From Desulfosudis sp034189195 (lineage in GTDB: Bacteria; Desulfobacterota; Desulfobacteria; Desulfobacterales; Desulfosudaceae): 39,119 nt of DNA. Shown piece by piece: positions 23,933 to 31,803 of this stretch. Made by a program: the position numbers and the translations under genes. The notes below the pieces were generated by a model. It was not told where the DNA came from. It ran no database searches and saw only the letters and a program-made list of their open reading frames with translations. The stretch is taken from NCBI GenBank assembly GCA_034189195.1, contig JAXHVI010000183.1, forward strand, positions 1-39,119. Reading direction: 5' to 3'. The stretch's first letter is position 1; each line of letters opens with the position of its first letter.

Positions 23933-24844
23933 ATGACTGACCCGCTGGAACCCAAAAAGGCCTTTCGCTCCGGTTTTATCGCCATCAGCGGCCCGCCCAA
24001 CGCGGGCAAATCCACCCTGCTCAACCTGCTGGCCGGAGAAAAAATCTCCATCACCTCGGACAAGCCCCAGACCACCCGCAACCGGATTCTGGGCGTTGTG
24101 AACCGCAAAAACGCCCAGATGGTGTTTGTGGACACGCCGGGCATCTTCCGGCCCAGGGGGAAACTGAACACCGCCATCGTGGGCACTGCCGTGTCGGCCC
24201 TGGCCGATGTGGACGTTATCCTGCTGGTCATTGACGTGGTAAAACCCCGGAAGGATGCCGAGCACCTGATCATTGAACACATGAAACACCACAACAAGCC
24301 CGTGGTTCTGGCCTTGAACAAAATCGACCGGATCAAAAAGCACAAGCTGCTGGAGATGATTGACTCCTGGCAGCGGCTCTATGCCTTTGAGCGGATCATT
24401 CCCATATCGGCCCTGGAGGCGATTCAGACCGAAGACCTGATGGTCGATCTGGAAGCGCTGCTGCCCGCAGGCGGCCCGCTGTTTCCAGAAGAGATGCTCA
24501 CCGACGCGCCGGAGCGGTTTCTGGCCGCTGAAATGATCCGGGAAAAAGTATTCCACCTCACCGGCCAGGAGATTCCCTATGCCACGGCCGTGACCATCGA
24601 CACGTTTAAAGAGAAAAAAGAGAGATCGGTTATTCACATTCAGGCCACCATTCACGTTGAGCGGGACTCCCAAAAGGGAATCATCATCGGCAGACAGGGG
24701 GCCATGCTCAAACAGATCGGGCAGGAAAGCCGGCGGGATATCGAGCAGATGACCGGGGCCAGGGTCTTTCTGGAACTTTTTGTCCGGGTTCAGAAAAACT
24801 GGAGCTCAGACGACAGGCGGCTGTCGGAGTTCGGTTATCCCTGA
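23933..24844 (+). CDS. era: GTPase Era
   Basis: This 303-residue Era has the GTPase domain with G1 GPPNAGKST (20-28), G3 DTPG (67-70) and G4 NKID (129-132), and a C-terminal KH RNA-binding domain with GIIIGRQGAMLKQIG near 249-263. It binds the 3' end of 16S rRNA and couples small-subunit maturation to GTP hydrolysis. Length is typical (about 300). It begins three bases after engB. The gap to the next gene is short (32 bases) and contains the TTTCATGAAA palindrome. Confidence 0.96.
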   Translation: MTDPLEPKKAFRSGFIAISGPPNAGKSTLLNLLAGEKISITSDKPQTTRNRILGVVNRKNAQMVFVDTPGIFRPRGKLNTAIVGTAVSALADVDVILLVIDVVKPRKDAEHLIIEHMKHHNKPVVLALNKIDRIKKHKLLEMIDSWQRLYAFERIIPISALEAIQTEDLMVDLEALLPAGGPLFPEEMLTDAPERFLAAEMIREKVFHLTGQEIPYATAVTIDTFKEKKERSVIHIQATIHVERDSQKGIIIGRQGAMLKQIGQESRRDIEQMTGARVFLELFVRVQKNWSSDDRRLSEFGYP

Positions 24845-24876
24845 CCCGAATATTTCATGAAACCTTTGGACGACGC

Positions 24877-25716
24877 ATGACGGTGCTTTCCTTTCATCCC
24901 TGCTTTCCCGGAGACCGCTACATCCACTGCGCGGGCAGATCATTGACCGAAGATGAAAAAGCGGCCATGGGCCGGGCCGCGGCCGTGATCCTGCCCCAGG
25001 CGTGCGGCCCTGCACTCTACACGGAGGCCCAGAAGCGGTGCCGGAACGTGTTTCCCGACTTTTCCACACGTTTTACGTATCCGGGCAAAATCGGCCAGGC
25101 CGAACTGTTTTCCAAAATCGGGGTTGCTCACCCGGAAACGATGACTTATAAAACGGTAAAGGCGTTTTCCGAAACACACAGGGACGGAAGACCGTCTCTG
25201 GATTTTCCCCTGGTCTTCAAGCTTGACCAGGCGGATGAGGGCCGCGGCGTGTTGCCGGCAACAGGACCGGAAGACCTGGCCGCCCTGCTCGACAAGGCCC
25301 GTGCGTGGGAGCGCACCGGCCAGGCCGGCTTTGTTTTGCAGCGGTATGTTCCGCCCTTTTTCGGTGTGCTGCGGGTGGTGGTGGTATATAGGACGTTTGT
25401 GGCCTACTGGCGAGTGGCCAATACAACCACCGGCTTTGCCGTGAACATCGCCAGGGGCGCCGACATTGATGGCCAGGCCCACCCGGAGCTGAAGGAAAAA
25501 GGAATCGCCGCGGTTCAGGCGGTCTGCGAAAAGACAGGTATCAACCTGGCCGGTTTTGACCTGATCTTTCCGGCGCACGCCCCGGAAAGCGGCCCGCTCT
25601 TTCTTGAGATCAACCATTATTTCGGCCGGCGGGGCCTGGGCGGATCGGAACGCTACTACGCACTTCTGACACGGGAGATCAACCGGTGGCTAAAGGACCG
25701 GCACATCGCCGCGTGA
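24877..25716 (+). CDS. ATP-grasp domain protein, RimK/glutathione-synthetase-like
   Basis: The 279-residue protein shows ATP-grasp features. FPLVFKLDQADEGRGV (about 109-124) carries the ATP-binding Lys and a Gly-rich loop, VLQRYVPP a strand edge, and GFDLIFP then LFLEINHYFGRRGLGG (about 246-262) the metal-binding Glu and Asn. ATP-grasp enzymes form amide or peptide bonds through an acyl phosphate. The substrate cannot be read. The N-terminal 80 residues do not resemble a family I can name. It sits between era and an HNH nuclease gene, and its stop overlaps a GTG of the next frame. Confidence 0.7.
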   Translation: MTVLSFHPCFPGDRYIHCAGRSLTEDEKAAMGRAAAVILPQACGPALYTEAQKRCRNVFPDFSTRFTYPGKIGQAELFSKIGVAHPETMTYKTVKAFSETHRDGRPSLDFPLVFKLDQADEGRGVLPATGPEDLAALLDKARAWERTGQAGFVLQRYVPPFFGVLRVVVVYRTFVAYWRVANTTTGFAVNIARGADIDGQAHPELKEKGIAAVQAVCEKTGINLAGFDLIFPAHAPESGPLFLEINHYFGRRGLGGSERYYALLTREINRWLKDRHIAA

Positions 25717-25739
25717 AATCGCCTTCCCCCTGGGGGGAC

Positions 25740-26018
25740 ATGGCAGATGACACGGCGGTAAAACGGGAAAAAAACAAGGCGCGGGACCTGCGGCAGACCC
25801 AGTGGTGGAAACAGCAGCTGGCCAAAGGCACCTGTTACTACTGCGGCAAACCCTTCCGGCCGTCGGAGCTGACCATGGACCACGTGGTGCCCCTGTCCAG
25901 GAGCGGCAAAACCACAAAGGGCAACGTGGTGCCGGCCTGCAAATCGTGCAACACGCAAAAGCAGCAGCTGGTGCCTGTGGAGTGGGAAGCATACCTCAAA
26001 ACTATTCAGAAGGACTGA
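25740..26018 (+). CDS. HNH endonuclease family protein
   Basis: The 92-residue protein contains a zinc-stabilised HNH motif: C32-x2-C35, D47-H48 (MDHVVPLSRSG), N62 and C67-x2-C70, followed by a basic stretch. Such small HNH proteins nick or cut DNA, and their housekeeping role is mostly unknown. The start is uncertain. The ATG at 25740 has a G-run very close. The GTG at 25713 would overlap the ATP-grasp stop (GTGA) and suggest coupling. No intein, intron or restriction partner is seen. Confidence 0.8.
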   Translation: MADDTAVKREKNKARDLRQTQWWKQQLAKGTCYYCGKPFRPSELTMDHVVPLSRSGKTTKGNVVPACKSCNTQKQQLVPVEWEAYLKTIQKD

Positions 26019-26025
26019 ACCGCAC

Positions 26026-26601
26026 ATGAACCGCCCCATCCGCCAGCCGGCAGACACAGTCATCTCCAACCAGGTACTGATCGCCATTCGCCGCATCATT
26101 CAGTCCGTGGACCTGCATTCCAGGGCACTGGTCCGGCAGTTCGGGCTTACCGGGCCCCAGCTGATCGTGCTCCAGACCATTTCTGTTCACCAGGAAGTCG
26201 CCATCAACGAAATCGCCAAGGCCGTGAGCCTGGGCCAGCCCACGGTGACCGGTATCCTGGAGCGGCTGGAGCAGCGGGGGCTGGTTGAAAGGCAGCGTGG
26301 TCAGCAGGACAAGCGGAAGGTTTATATCACGGTTACCGCCTCGGCCCGGCAGCTGCTGGACAAGGCCCCGCCCCTGCTGCAGCAGCATTTTATCGAATCC
26401 TTTCACCGGCTGGCCGACTGGGAACAGGCCATGATCCTCAGCTCATTGCAGCGGGTGGTGGCCCTGATGAACGCCCGGGACATTGACGCGGCCCCGATCC
26501 TGGCCGAGGCCGGCCCCCTCAGCGGTGTAGATCCACCCCCGCCGAAAAAACCGCCCGCCGGGCGGGGCCGCCCCGGAAAGGCAAAAACAACGCGGGATTG
26601 A
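26026..26601 (+). CDS. MarR-family transcriptional regulator
   Basis: The 191-residue protein has a MarR winged helix: helix-turn-helix near 60-85 (AINEIAKAVSLGQPTVTGIL), then the wing with RQRGQQDKRKVYITVT. The C-terminal tail is unusual, rich in Pro, Lys, Arg and Gly (PPPPKKPPAGRGRPGKAK). It starts seven bases after the HNH gene. Its stop TGA is directly followed by the reversed stop of the amidase gene (TGATCA, 26599-26604), so it abuts the methyltransferase cluster tail to tail. It is a candidate regulator of that cluster, by position only. Confidence 0.9.
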   Translation: MNRPIRQPADTVISNQVLIAIRRIIQSVDLHSRALVRQFGLTGPQLIVLQTISVHQEVAINEIAKAVSLGQPTVTGILERLEQRGLVERQRGQQDKRKVYITVTASARQLLDKAPPLLQQHFIESFHRLADWEQAMILSSLQRVVALMNARDIDAAPILAEAGPLSGVDPPPPKKPPAGRGRPGKAKTTRD

Positions 26602-27552
26602 TCAGGGTTTGTCCCGGGGTCTGGAACCATCACCGGCCTGTTCAAACAGGATGCGGTGCAGTTCCCGCCGGGTAAAGTAAGGGTCGTCGTTTCTCAGGTA
26701 GGGCAGCAGAATCTTCTTGCGCCGGACCAGGTCCCTTGAAAGCTCGCCCATGATCACGTCGGTTTCATAAAGCCTGGCCTTGTAAATCCGCTGCCCAAAG
26801 GGGTTGATGATCTCGCTGCCACCCCAGAACCGGTACCGCTTTTTGACCTCCGGCACCAAGAACACGTCCGATGTCTTTTTCAGCAGTTTGTCATCCTCTG
26901 GTATGTCCCAGGTCTCGTCCGGGTCTTCGGTGCCCACCCGGTTGGCGCAGATGTTGTAGATGCCGAACACCCTGGAGTAGAACCGGTTGATGATGTCCCA
27001 GCTCTCCATGTTGCTGAACTCCGCGCCCATGGATTCTTCCGACGAGTTGATGATGGAGACGAAGATATCGGCCTTCTGGGTGACGCCCAGATAGGGCAGG
27101 GCCGGATGCCACATGTCGTTGCAGATAAACACCGACACATTAAAGTGGTTGAGCCGGAACACCCGGATATGCTTGCCGTTGGCAAAAAACTTGCGCTCCT
27201 CAAAAGCCCCGTAGTTGGGCAGGTTCAGCTTGCGGTAGGCAAACAGAATCTCCCCGTCCACCGCGATCAGGGCTGAATTGTAAAAATTCATGGACCGGGA
27301 CTCTTCGATAAACCCCACCACCGCGGCGGTTCCCTTTGTGGCGGCGGCCAGCGCTTGAATCTGGTCGGAATCCAGTCGCAGGGCCGCCTTGTGATATTGC
27401 AGCCCCACAAAATAGCCGGTCAGGGCCAGTTCAGGAAAAACCACCAGCTGGGCGCCATGCTCCCGGCATTTATGAATATGAGCAATCACCGATTCAAGGT
27501 TGGTCTGGACATCCAGCAGCGACGGCTGTGTCTGGCAGATGGCCACCCGCAT
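26602..27552 (-). CDS. Carbon-nitrogen hydrolase of the nitrilase superfamily
   Basis: This 316-residue cytoplasmic amidase/nitrilase-fold enzyme has a complete Glu-Lys-Cys triad: E41 (FPELALTGY), K108 (YRKLNLPNYG) and C144 (ICNDMWHP). Members hydrolyse amides, carbamoyl compounds or nitriles, or transfer the acyl group to ammonia. The sequence KLNLPNYGAFEERKFF resembles the glutaminase-like and aliphatic amidase branches, but the substrate is open. The ATG has AAAGGAG seven bases upstream, overlapping the stop of the preceding mttB-like gene, so it is the last gene of the cluster transcript. Confidence 0.9.
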   Translation of the reverse strand: MRVAICQTQPSLLDVQTNLESVIAHIHKCREHGAQLVVFPELALTGYFVGLQYHKAALRLDSDQIQALAAATKGTAAVVGFIEESRSMNFYNSALIAVDGEILFAYRKLNLPNYGAFEERKFFANGKHIRVFRLNHFNVSVFICNDMWHPALPYLGVTQKADIFVSIINSSEESMGAEFSNMESWDIINRFYSRVFGIYNICANRVGTEDPDETWDIPEDDKLLKKTSDVFLVPEVKKRYRFWGGSEIINPFGQRIYKARLYETDVIMGELSRDLVRRKKILLPYLRNDDPYFTRRELHRILFEQAGDGSRPRDKP

Positions 27553-27566
27553 GGCACGTCTCCTTT

Positions 27567-29000
27567 CTATCCCTCCACCACGGCATGTACGGCCTTGGCC
27601 ACGTCCGGCGCCAGGGGCTCGGGCGTATGGTCGGCCAGAATTTTATCCACCTTTTCAGTGGCCCGCTCGCCAAGGCTTTTCGCCCCCTTCTTCTGCCATG
27701 AGGCATGGTTGGATCGGTCGAAAATACCGGGATACCACCGCTCACGAAAATGTTCCATGGTGTGGGGGTGGTCCAGGTACTGGCCGTCCGGCCCCACCTG
27801 GTCGATCAGGTCCAGGCACAGGGTCTCATCGGATATATCCACCGGATGCATGAAGGCGTCCAGCCAGCTTAAAATCTCGTTACAGATCACCAGCTGGGGC
27901 AGTGATCCGCTCAGCCCCGATTCCAGGTATCCCACGTCGTGAACAAGATTGCCGCCGAACAGGGCGTCGGTGAACAGGGTCAGGGCCGCCTCGGCGGATG
28001 CCTGCTGGTCCATGACCTTGGACTCGCTGCATCCGGCCAGGCTGAAGGTGGGCAGGCCCAGAAAATGGGCAAAATCTATGGCCTGGCCCCGCTTTTCCGG
28101 ATCGGCATAGGGCTGGGTGGTGGTTTTCATGTCCAGCATGTTGCCGCCCCACCCCGGCATGATAAAGGGGGCGCCTTCGTTGTTGAGCTGGGAAAGCACC
28201 AGGCCGGCCAGCACGCCGGCGTTGTTCACCGCCATGGTGCCGGCAATGGTCATGGGCGCGGTCACGCCGCCCTGGGCCGACGGAATATAGGTAAAGGGAA
28301 GCCCCCTGCCCGACAGGTAGAGCAGCTTCTGTAGTGCCTCGCCGTTGTGGCGCAACCCGGTGGTCACGTTGATGTAGCAGGCGGCAAAAGGCCGCTGCCG
28401 CAGCTGGTCCTCGCCCCCGGCCACGATCCCGGCCATGGTCACGGCGTCTTTGCACCCGGAAAACTCGGTGGTCACGTAGACAATGGGCTTGGTGGTATGG
28501 TTGAGCATGGCCTCCATCTCGTAGCGGTCCAGCTTTTCCTGGGGCACGTCCGACGGCAGAAACATGCACATCACAAAATCGATGTGGTCCAGGGCATCGC
28601 AAAGGGTCATGCCATCAACGATGTCCTGAAGCACCGCCTTTCGCCGCTGGCCGGTGCGGTGGTCGATGATGTGAAGACAGTCCGAGCCGGTGCCGAAGTA
28701 GCTGCGGTGGCCCCCCACCTGCATGGCCCGGTTGCCGTTGCGGTCACAGAAGTTGATCTTGCGGGGCACCGTGCACAGGGCCTTTTCCACCATGCCGGCG
28801 GGAATACGCACCCGGTTGCCGTCGCTTACCATGGCGCCGGCCTTTTCAAACAGGTCGACGGCCGCCTGCTCGTGCAGGCACACGCCGGTGCGCTCCAGGA
28901 TTTCCAGGCAGGCCCAGTAGAGCTTTCTGCACTGGTCTTCCGACATCTTCCGGGCCATGGGACTTAACAAAGCGTGCTGGTTGCTGCGAATATTTGCCAT
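27567..29000 (-). CDS. Trimethylamine/glycine-betaine methyltransferase family protein (MttB/MtgB-like, non-Pyl)
   Basis: The 477-residue protein belongs to the MttB superfamily, whose members move a methyl group from a quaternary or tertiary amine to a corrinoid protein. It has the family N terminus (EILERTGVCLHEQAAVDLFEKAG), the GTGSDCLH segment and the MPGWGGNMLD region. The length is that of MtgB-type enzymes, and no in-frame amber codon interrupts it, so it lacks pyrrolysine. It ends with a normal TAG. AAAAAGGAG lies eight bases upstream of the ATG. The corrinoid gene is directly upstream, the usual pairing. The substrate is unknown: glycine betaine, proline betaine, carnitine or another compound. 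Confidence 0.9.
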   Translation of the reverse strand: MANIRSNQHALLSPMARKMSEDQCRKLYWACLEILERTGVCLHEQAAVDLFEKAGAMVSDGNRVRIPAGMVEKALCTVPRKINFCDRNGNRAMQVGGHRSYFGTGSDCLHIIDHRTGQRRKAVLQDIVDGMTLCDALDHIDFVMCMFLPSDVPQEKLDRYEMEAMLNHTTKPIVYVTTEFSGCKDAVTMAGIVAGGEDQLRQRPFAACYINVTTGLRHNGEALQKLLYLSGRGLPFTYIPSAQGGVTAPMTIAGTMAVNNAGVLAGLVLSQLNNEGAPFIMPGWGGNMLDMKTTTQPYADPEKRGQAIDFAHFLGLPTFSLAGCSESKVMDQQASAEAALTLFTDALFGGNLVHDVGYLESGLSGSLPQLVICNEILSWLDAFMHPVDISDETLCLDLIDQVGPDGQYLDHPHTMEHFRERWYPGIFDRSNHASWQKKGAKSLGERATEKVDKILADHTPEPLAPDVAKAVHAVVEG

Positions 29001-29047
29001 TGTCTATTCTCCTTTTTCTCCTGATTCGGCGATTGACATGTAAGGGG

Positions 29048-29674
29048 TTACACCAGGGACTTGGCGATGCGCACCGCTGATCCGGCGTCCGCGCCATAGG
29101 CGTCGGCCCCGATCTGTTCGGCATACTCATCGGTGACCGGGGCGCCGCCCACCAGCACCTTGACCTGGTCCCGCAGCCCGGCATCCTTGAGGGCGTCCAC
29201 CACCTCCTTCATCACCGGCATGGTGGTGGTCAGCAGGGCCGACATGCCCACCAGGCTGGCCGAATGTTCCTTTACCGCGGCCAGAAAAGCGTCCGGCGCC
29301 ACGTTGGTGCCCAGGTCCACCACGGAAAAACCCGACCCCTCCATGAGCATCTTGACCAGGTTTTTGCCGATGTCGTGCAGGTCTCCGTGCACGGAGCCGA
29401 TCACCAGGGTGCCCTTGTTGCCGCCCCCGCCTTCGGCCAGGTGGGGCTTTAGCAGTTCGGTGCCCGCACTCATGGCCTTTGCCGACATCAGCACCTCGGG
29501 AATAAACATCTCTTCTGCTTCCATCTTCTCGCCCACGATGTCCATGGCCCTGATCATGGCCCCCATCACGGCCCCGGCATCGTCTCCCCTGCTGATCCCC
29601 TCTTCGGCCAGCTGCTTTACCCTGTCCGGATCACCGGCCAGAATCGCTTCCGTCATATTTGCAAACTGTGTCAT
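29048..29674 (-). CDS. Corrinoid (B12-binding) methyltransferase protein, MttC/MtgC-like
   Basis: The 208-residue protein has an N-terminal helical cap (about 5-85) and a C-terminal Rossmann-like cobalamin domain with D98-x-H100-x2-G103 in GDLHDIGKN, where the His ligates cobalt from below. It is the methyl carrier between an MttB-type enzyme and a second methyltransferase. AAAGGAG precedes the ATG. It is the only corrinoid protein for three MttB homologues in this cluster. No second-step methyltransferase (MtbA/MtgA type) and no reductive activator (RamA type) are present in the window. Confidence 0.94.
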   Translation of the reverse strand: MTQFANMTEAILAGDPDRVKQLAEEGISRGDDAGAVMGAMIRAMDIVGEKMEAEEMFIPEVLMSAKAMSAGTELLKPHLAEGGGGNKGTLVIGSVHGDLHDIGKNLVKMLMEGSGFSVVDLGTNVAPDAFLAAVKEHSASLVGMSALLTTTMPVMKEVVDALKDAGLRDQVKVLVGGAPVTDEYAEQIGADAYGADAGSAVRIAKSLV

Positions 29675-29696
29675 GGTTTTCTCCTTTGGCTTGGGT

Positions 29697-30929
29697 TCAT
29701 ATTAAAAAAGATTTTCCCGTGTTTTTCAGGGTGTGGTCGTCCCGCATGTAACCGGCCCGGCTGGTGTTTCGCATGATTGCGGCAAGCCCTTCCGGATCGT
29801 AGGGCTCCAGCTCATATTCCGGGGCCTGATCCGGTCCCGTGGACCGGCACAGGTCGATGTGACGTTCCAGCTTGGCGATGGAAAAAGAGACCAGTTCCTT
29901 TAAAAACCCGAAGGCGTGGCGCATCTGGTGAAACCCGTATTTTTTCATCAGGGCAAACCCGTTGATCGCCTCGGCTTCAGCCACCTGGTTGGGATGGGCC
30001 TGGCTGGTGGTGCAGGCGGTCTGAATGGAGGGCAGGTCCAGGCGCTTGTTCACCTTCTCCATGAGCAGGTTGGCGATGTTGAAGGAGACCAGCCCCAGGT
30101 TCACGGCATAGTTGTCATTAATGCTGGCAATGGAGGGCAGGCCGGCATGAACCACCGTGATACCGGGGTTGACCAGCTGAGCCAGGGTGATGCCGAACAG
30201 GGCCTCGGCATGGGTCAGGGTCACCAGGCTGGACATGGAGTAAGGACCGGAAAGGCCGGCCATGGGCATGGTGGAAACATAAATGGGAATCCCCTGCCGT
30301 ACGCAGGAGAGAAACGGCGGAATCATGCTCTCGATGATGGCAAGAGGGCTGTTGATGATGGAGAACTGAACGGTCAGGCCGCCCCGGCTCCGGTGAATCT
30401 CCCCGGCCCGGGCAATGCCGGCCTCAGAGACCGCCGCGACATATACCGGCTTTTTGCAGGACGCAATGATGGTGTCCATCACCTCCACCTCGTGCTTGGG
30501 AATCAGTACGCCCCGGGCCATGAAGTCAATCACATCCGCCTGGTCCACGATGGCGGCGATTTTCGCCAGATGTTCAAACGTTGGGGCAATCAGTTCACCG
30601 GTGACATCGTCATGCACAAAGGGCGCGGTGCCGCCCACGCCAAAGGCATTTTCACCGATCCAGTAGGAGCCCCGTTTCGGGGTCATGGCCAGGGCCTGGT
30701 CCACCAGGGGCCCCAGCACGTGCAGGTGACCGGTGGTCTCGTCAAAGGCCGCCTGCCCGGTCTGTTCAAATATCTGTCGCACCTCCGTTGAAGGGCACCA
30801 CACACCGGTCTCTTCCAGTACGCGCACCGCGTCCCGGTGAATCCGGTCCAGCAGGGTATCGTCCGCAAATTTCATGGGTGTCGTTGTCTGCTCCTTGTTG
30901 TTCGTCGTTTTCGTTTCCGGTTCAAACAT
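29697..30929 (-). CDS. Short MttB-family methyltransferase homologue (copy 2)
   Basis: This is a 410-residue MttB-superfamily protein, about 65 residues shorter than the copy at 27567. It shares with the third copy the segment GGTAPFVHDD and the ACTT motif, in contrast to GTGSDCLH in the long copy, so the two short proteins form their own branch. No internal amber codon occurs. I chose the ATG at 30929 because GGAGG lies nine bases upstream. A TTG three codons earlier and an ATG at 30875 are alternatives, and the residues between are Thr/Asn-rich and may not be conserved. It lies 22 bases before the corrinoid gene. Confidence 0.85.
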   Translation of the reverse strand: MFEPETKTTNNKEQTTTPMKFADDTLLDRIHRDAVRVLEETGVWCPSTEVRQIFEQTGQAAFDETTGHLHVLGPLVDQALAMTPKRGSYWIGENAFGVGGTAPFVHDDVTGELIAPTFEHLAKIAAIVDQADVIDFMARGVLIPKHEVEVMDTIIASCKKPVYVAAVSEAGIARAGEIHRSRGGLTVQFSIINSPLAIIESMIPPFLSCVRQGIPIYVSTMPMAGLSGPYSMSSLVTLTHAEALFGITLAQLVNPGITVVHAGLPSIASINDNYAVNLGLVSFNIANLLMEKVNKRLDLPSIQTACTTSQAHPNQVAEAEAINGFALMKKYGFHQMRHAFGFLKELVSFSIAKLERHIDLCRSTGPDQAPEYELEPYDPEGLAAIMRNTSRAGYMRDDHTLKNTGKSFLI

Positions 30930-30946
30930 TTCACACAACCTCCGGG

Positions 30947-31795
30947 TTACACACTCAGGCGCATGCCGTCATGGGCAAAACGCATGTTGTCCAGGCCCGC
31001 TTCCAGGGCCGTATAGTCGTCATGGCTCCGGTTCCAGTACTCTTCCAGGTGAACAAACACCGCCTTCCCGGCGCCGATACGGCGGCAGAGGCCCACGGTC
31101 TGGTCAAACGTATAGAGCGTGGACCGGGAGACATGATCCGGCGGATAGACAAAACCCTTCTTCAGGCCGGTCTCAAAAAGGCCGGGCTGAATCACCAGCA
31201 GGTCGGGATTGCGCACCACCGGGTCATTTTCGGGAAACGGCCGTATGTCGCAGACGGCATAAACGATCTTTGCACCCGCCTTTTCAAAAATATAGACGTA
31301 GGCGGTCTGGTCCCCGCGGTCCACGGGAAGGGCTGTCACCGTGACATCGCCGATTCGCGTGGACCGGTCAAAGGCCCGGCACCGAATCAATCCCTGGTCC
31401 CGGTAAAAAGCCGCCTGGGAACCGTAAGCCGTGCGAATCCGGTCCAGTCGCTCCATCAGGGGCCGGGGCAGCACCAGGTCTATGCATTTGCCTGAACAGG
31501 CACGCCAGGTCCGAAAGTCCAGGGCGATCTGCTCCACTACCCGGAACCCTTCCACATGATCCGGGTCCAGGTGGGTAAAGATCAGGTGGTCCACCCGGCC
31601 GATGGCCTCCCGGTTCAACTGGCCGGCGATTTCGGCCGGCGTGTCAATCAGCAGGCCGGCGTCGTGCAGAAAGGCCGCCGGCCCGGAGCGGGCATAGGGG
31701 ATTCCTTTTTCCCGGGCCTGCCGGCACACCGGGCAGGTACACAGCGGCCTGGGGATCACCATGCATCCGCCGGAACCCAGAATGGTCAGTTCCAT
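30947..31795 (-). CDS. Metallo-beta-lactamase-fold hydrolase, PhnP-like
   Basis: The 282-residue protein has the metal motif H75-x-D77-x-D79-H80 in THLDPDHVEGF, a slight variant of HxHxDH with Asp in place of the second His. Near the N terminus a cysteine cluster (C19, C21, C24 in LCTCPVC) is the structural zinc site seen in PhnP-like proteins. PhnP is a cyclic phosphodiesterase of phosphonate breakdown, and related proteins act on other esters. Here the partners are amide and methyl-transfer enzymes, so the substrate is unclear. Only eight bases separate it from asnB upstream, and 17 from the next gene. Confidence 0.82.
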   Translation of the reverse strand: MELTILGSGGCMVIPRPLCTCPVCRQAREKGIPYARSGPAAFLHDAGLLIDTPAEIAGQLNREAIGRVDHLIFTHLDPDHVEGFRVVEQIALDFRTWRACSGKCIDLVLPRPLMERLDRIRTAYGSQAAFYRDQGLIRCRAFDRSTRIGDVTVTALPVDRGDQTAYVYIFEKAGAKIVYAVCDIRPFPENDPVVRNPDLLVIQPGLFETGLKKGFVYPPDHVSRSTLYTFDQTVGLCRRIGAGKAVFVHLEEYWNRSHDDYTALEAGLDNMRFAHDGMRLSV

Positions 31796-31803
31796 GCCGC
31801 TTC

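Noticed and set aside
27567..27569. TAG at the end of the long mttB-like gene read as pyrrolysine
   Set aside because: In Pyl enzymes the amber codon lies well inside the gene. Here all family sequence precedes it, and the next gene's ribosome site follows directly, so it is a normal stop.
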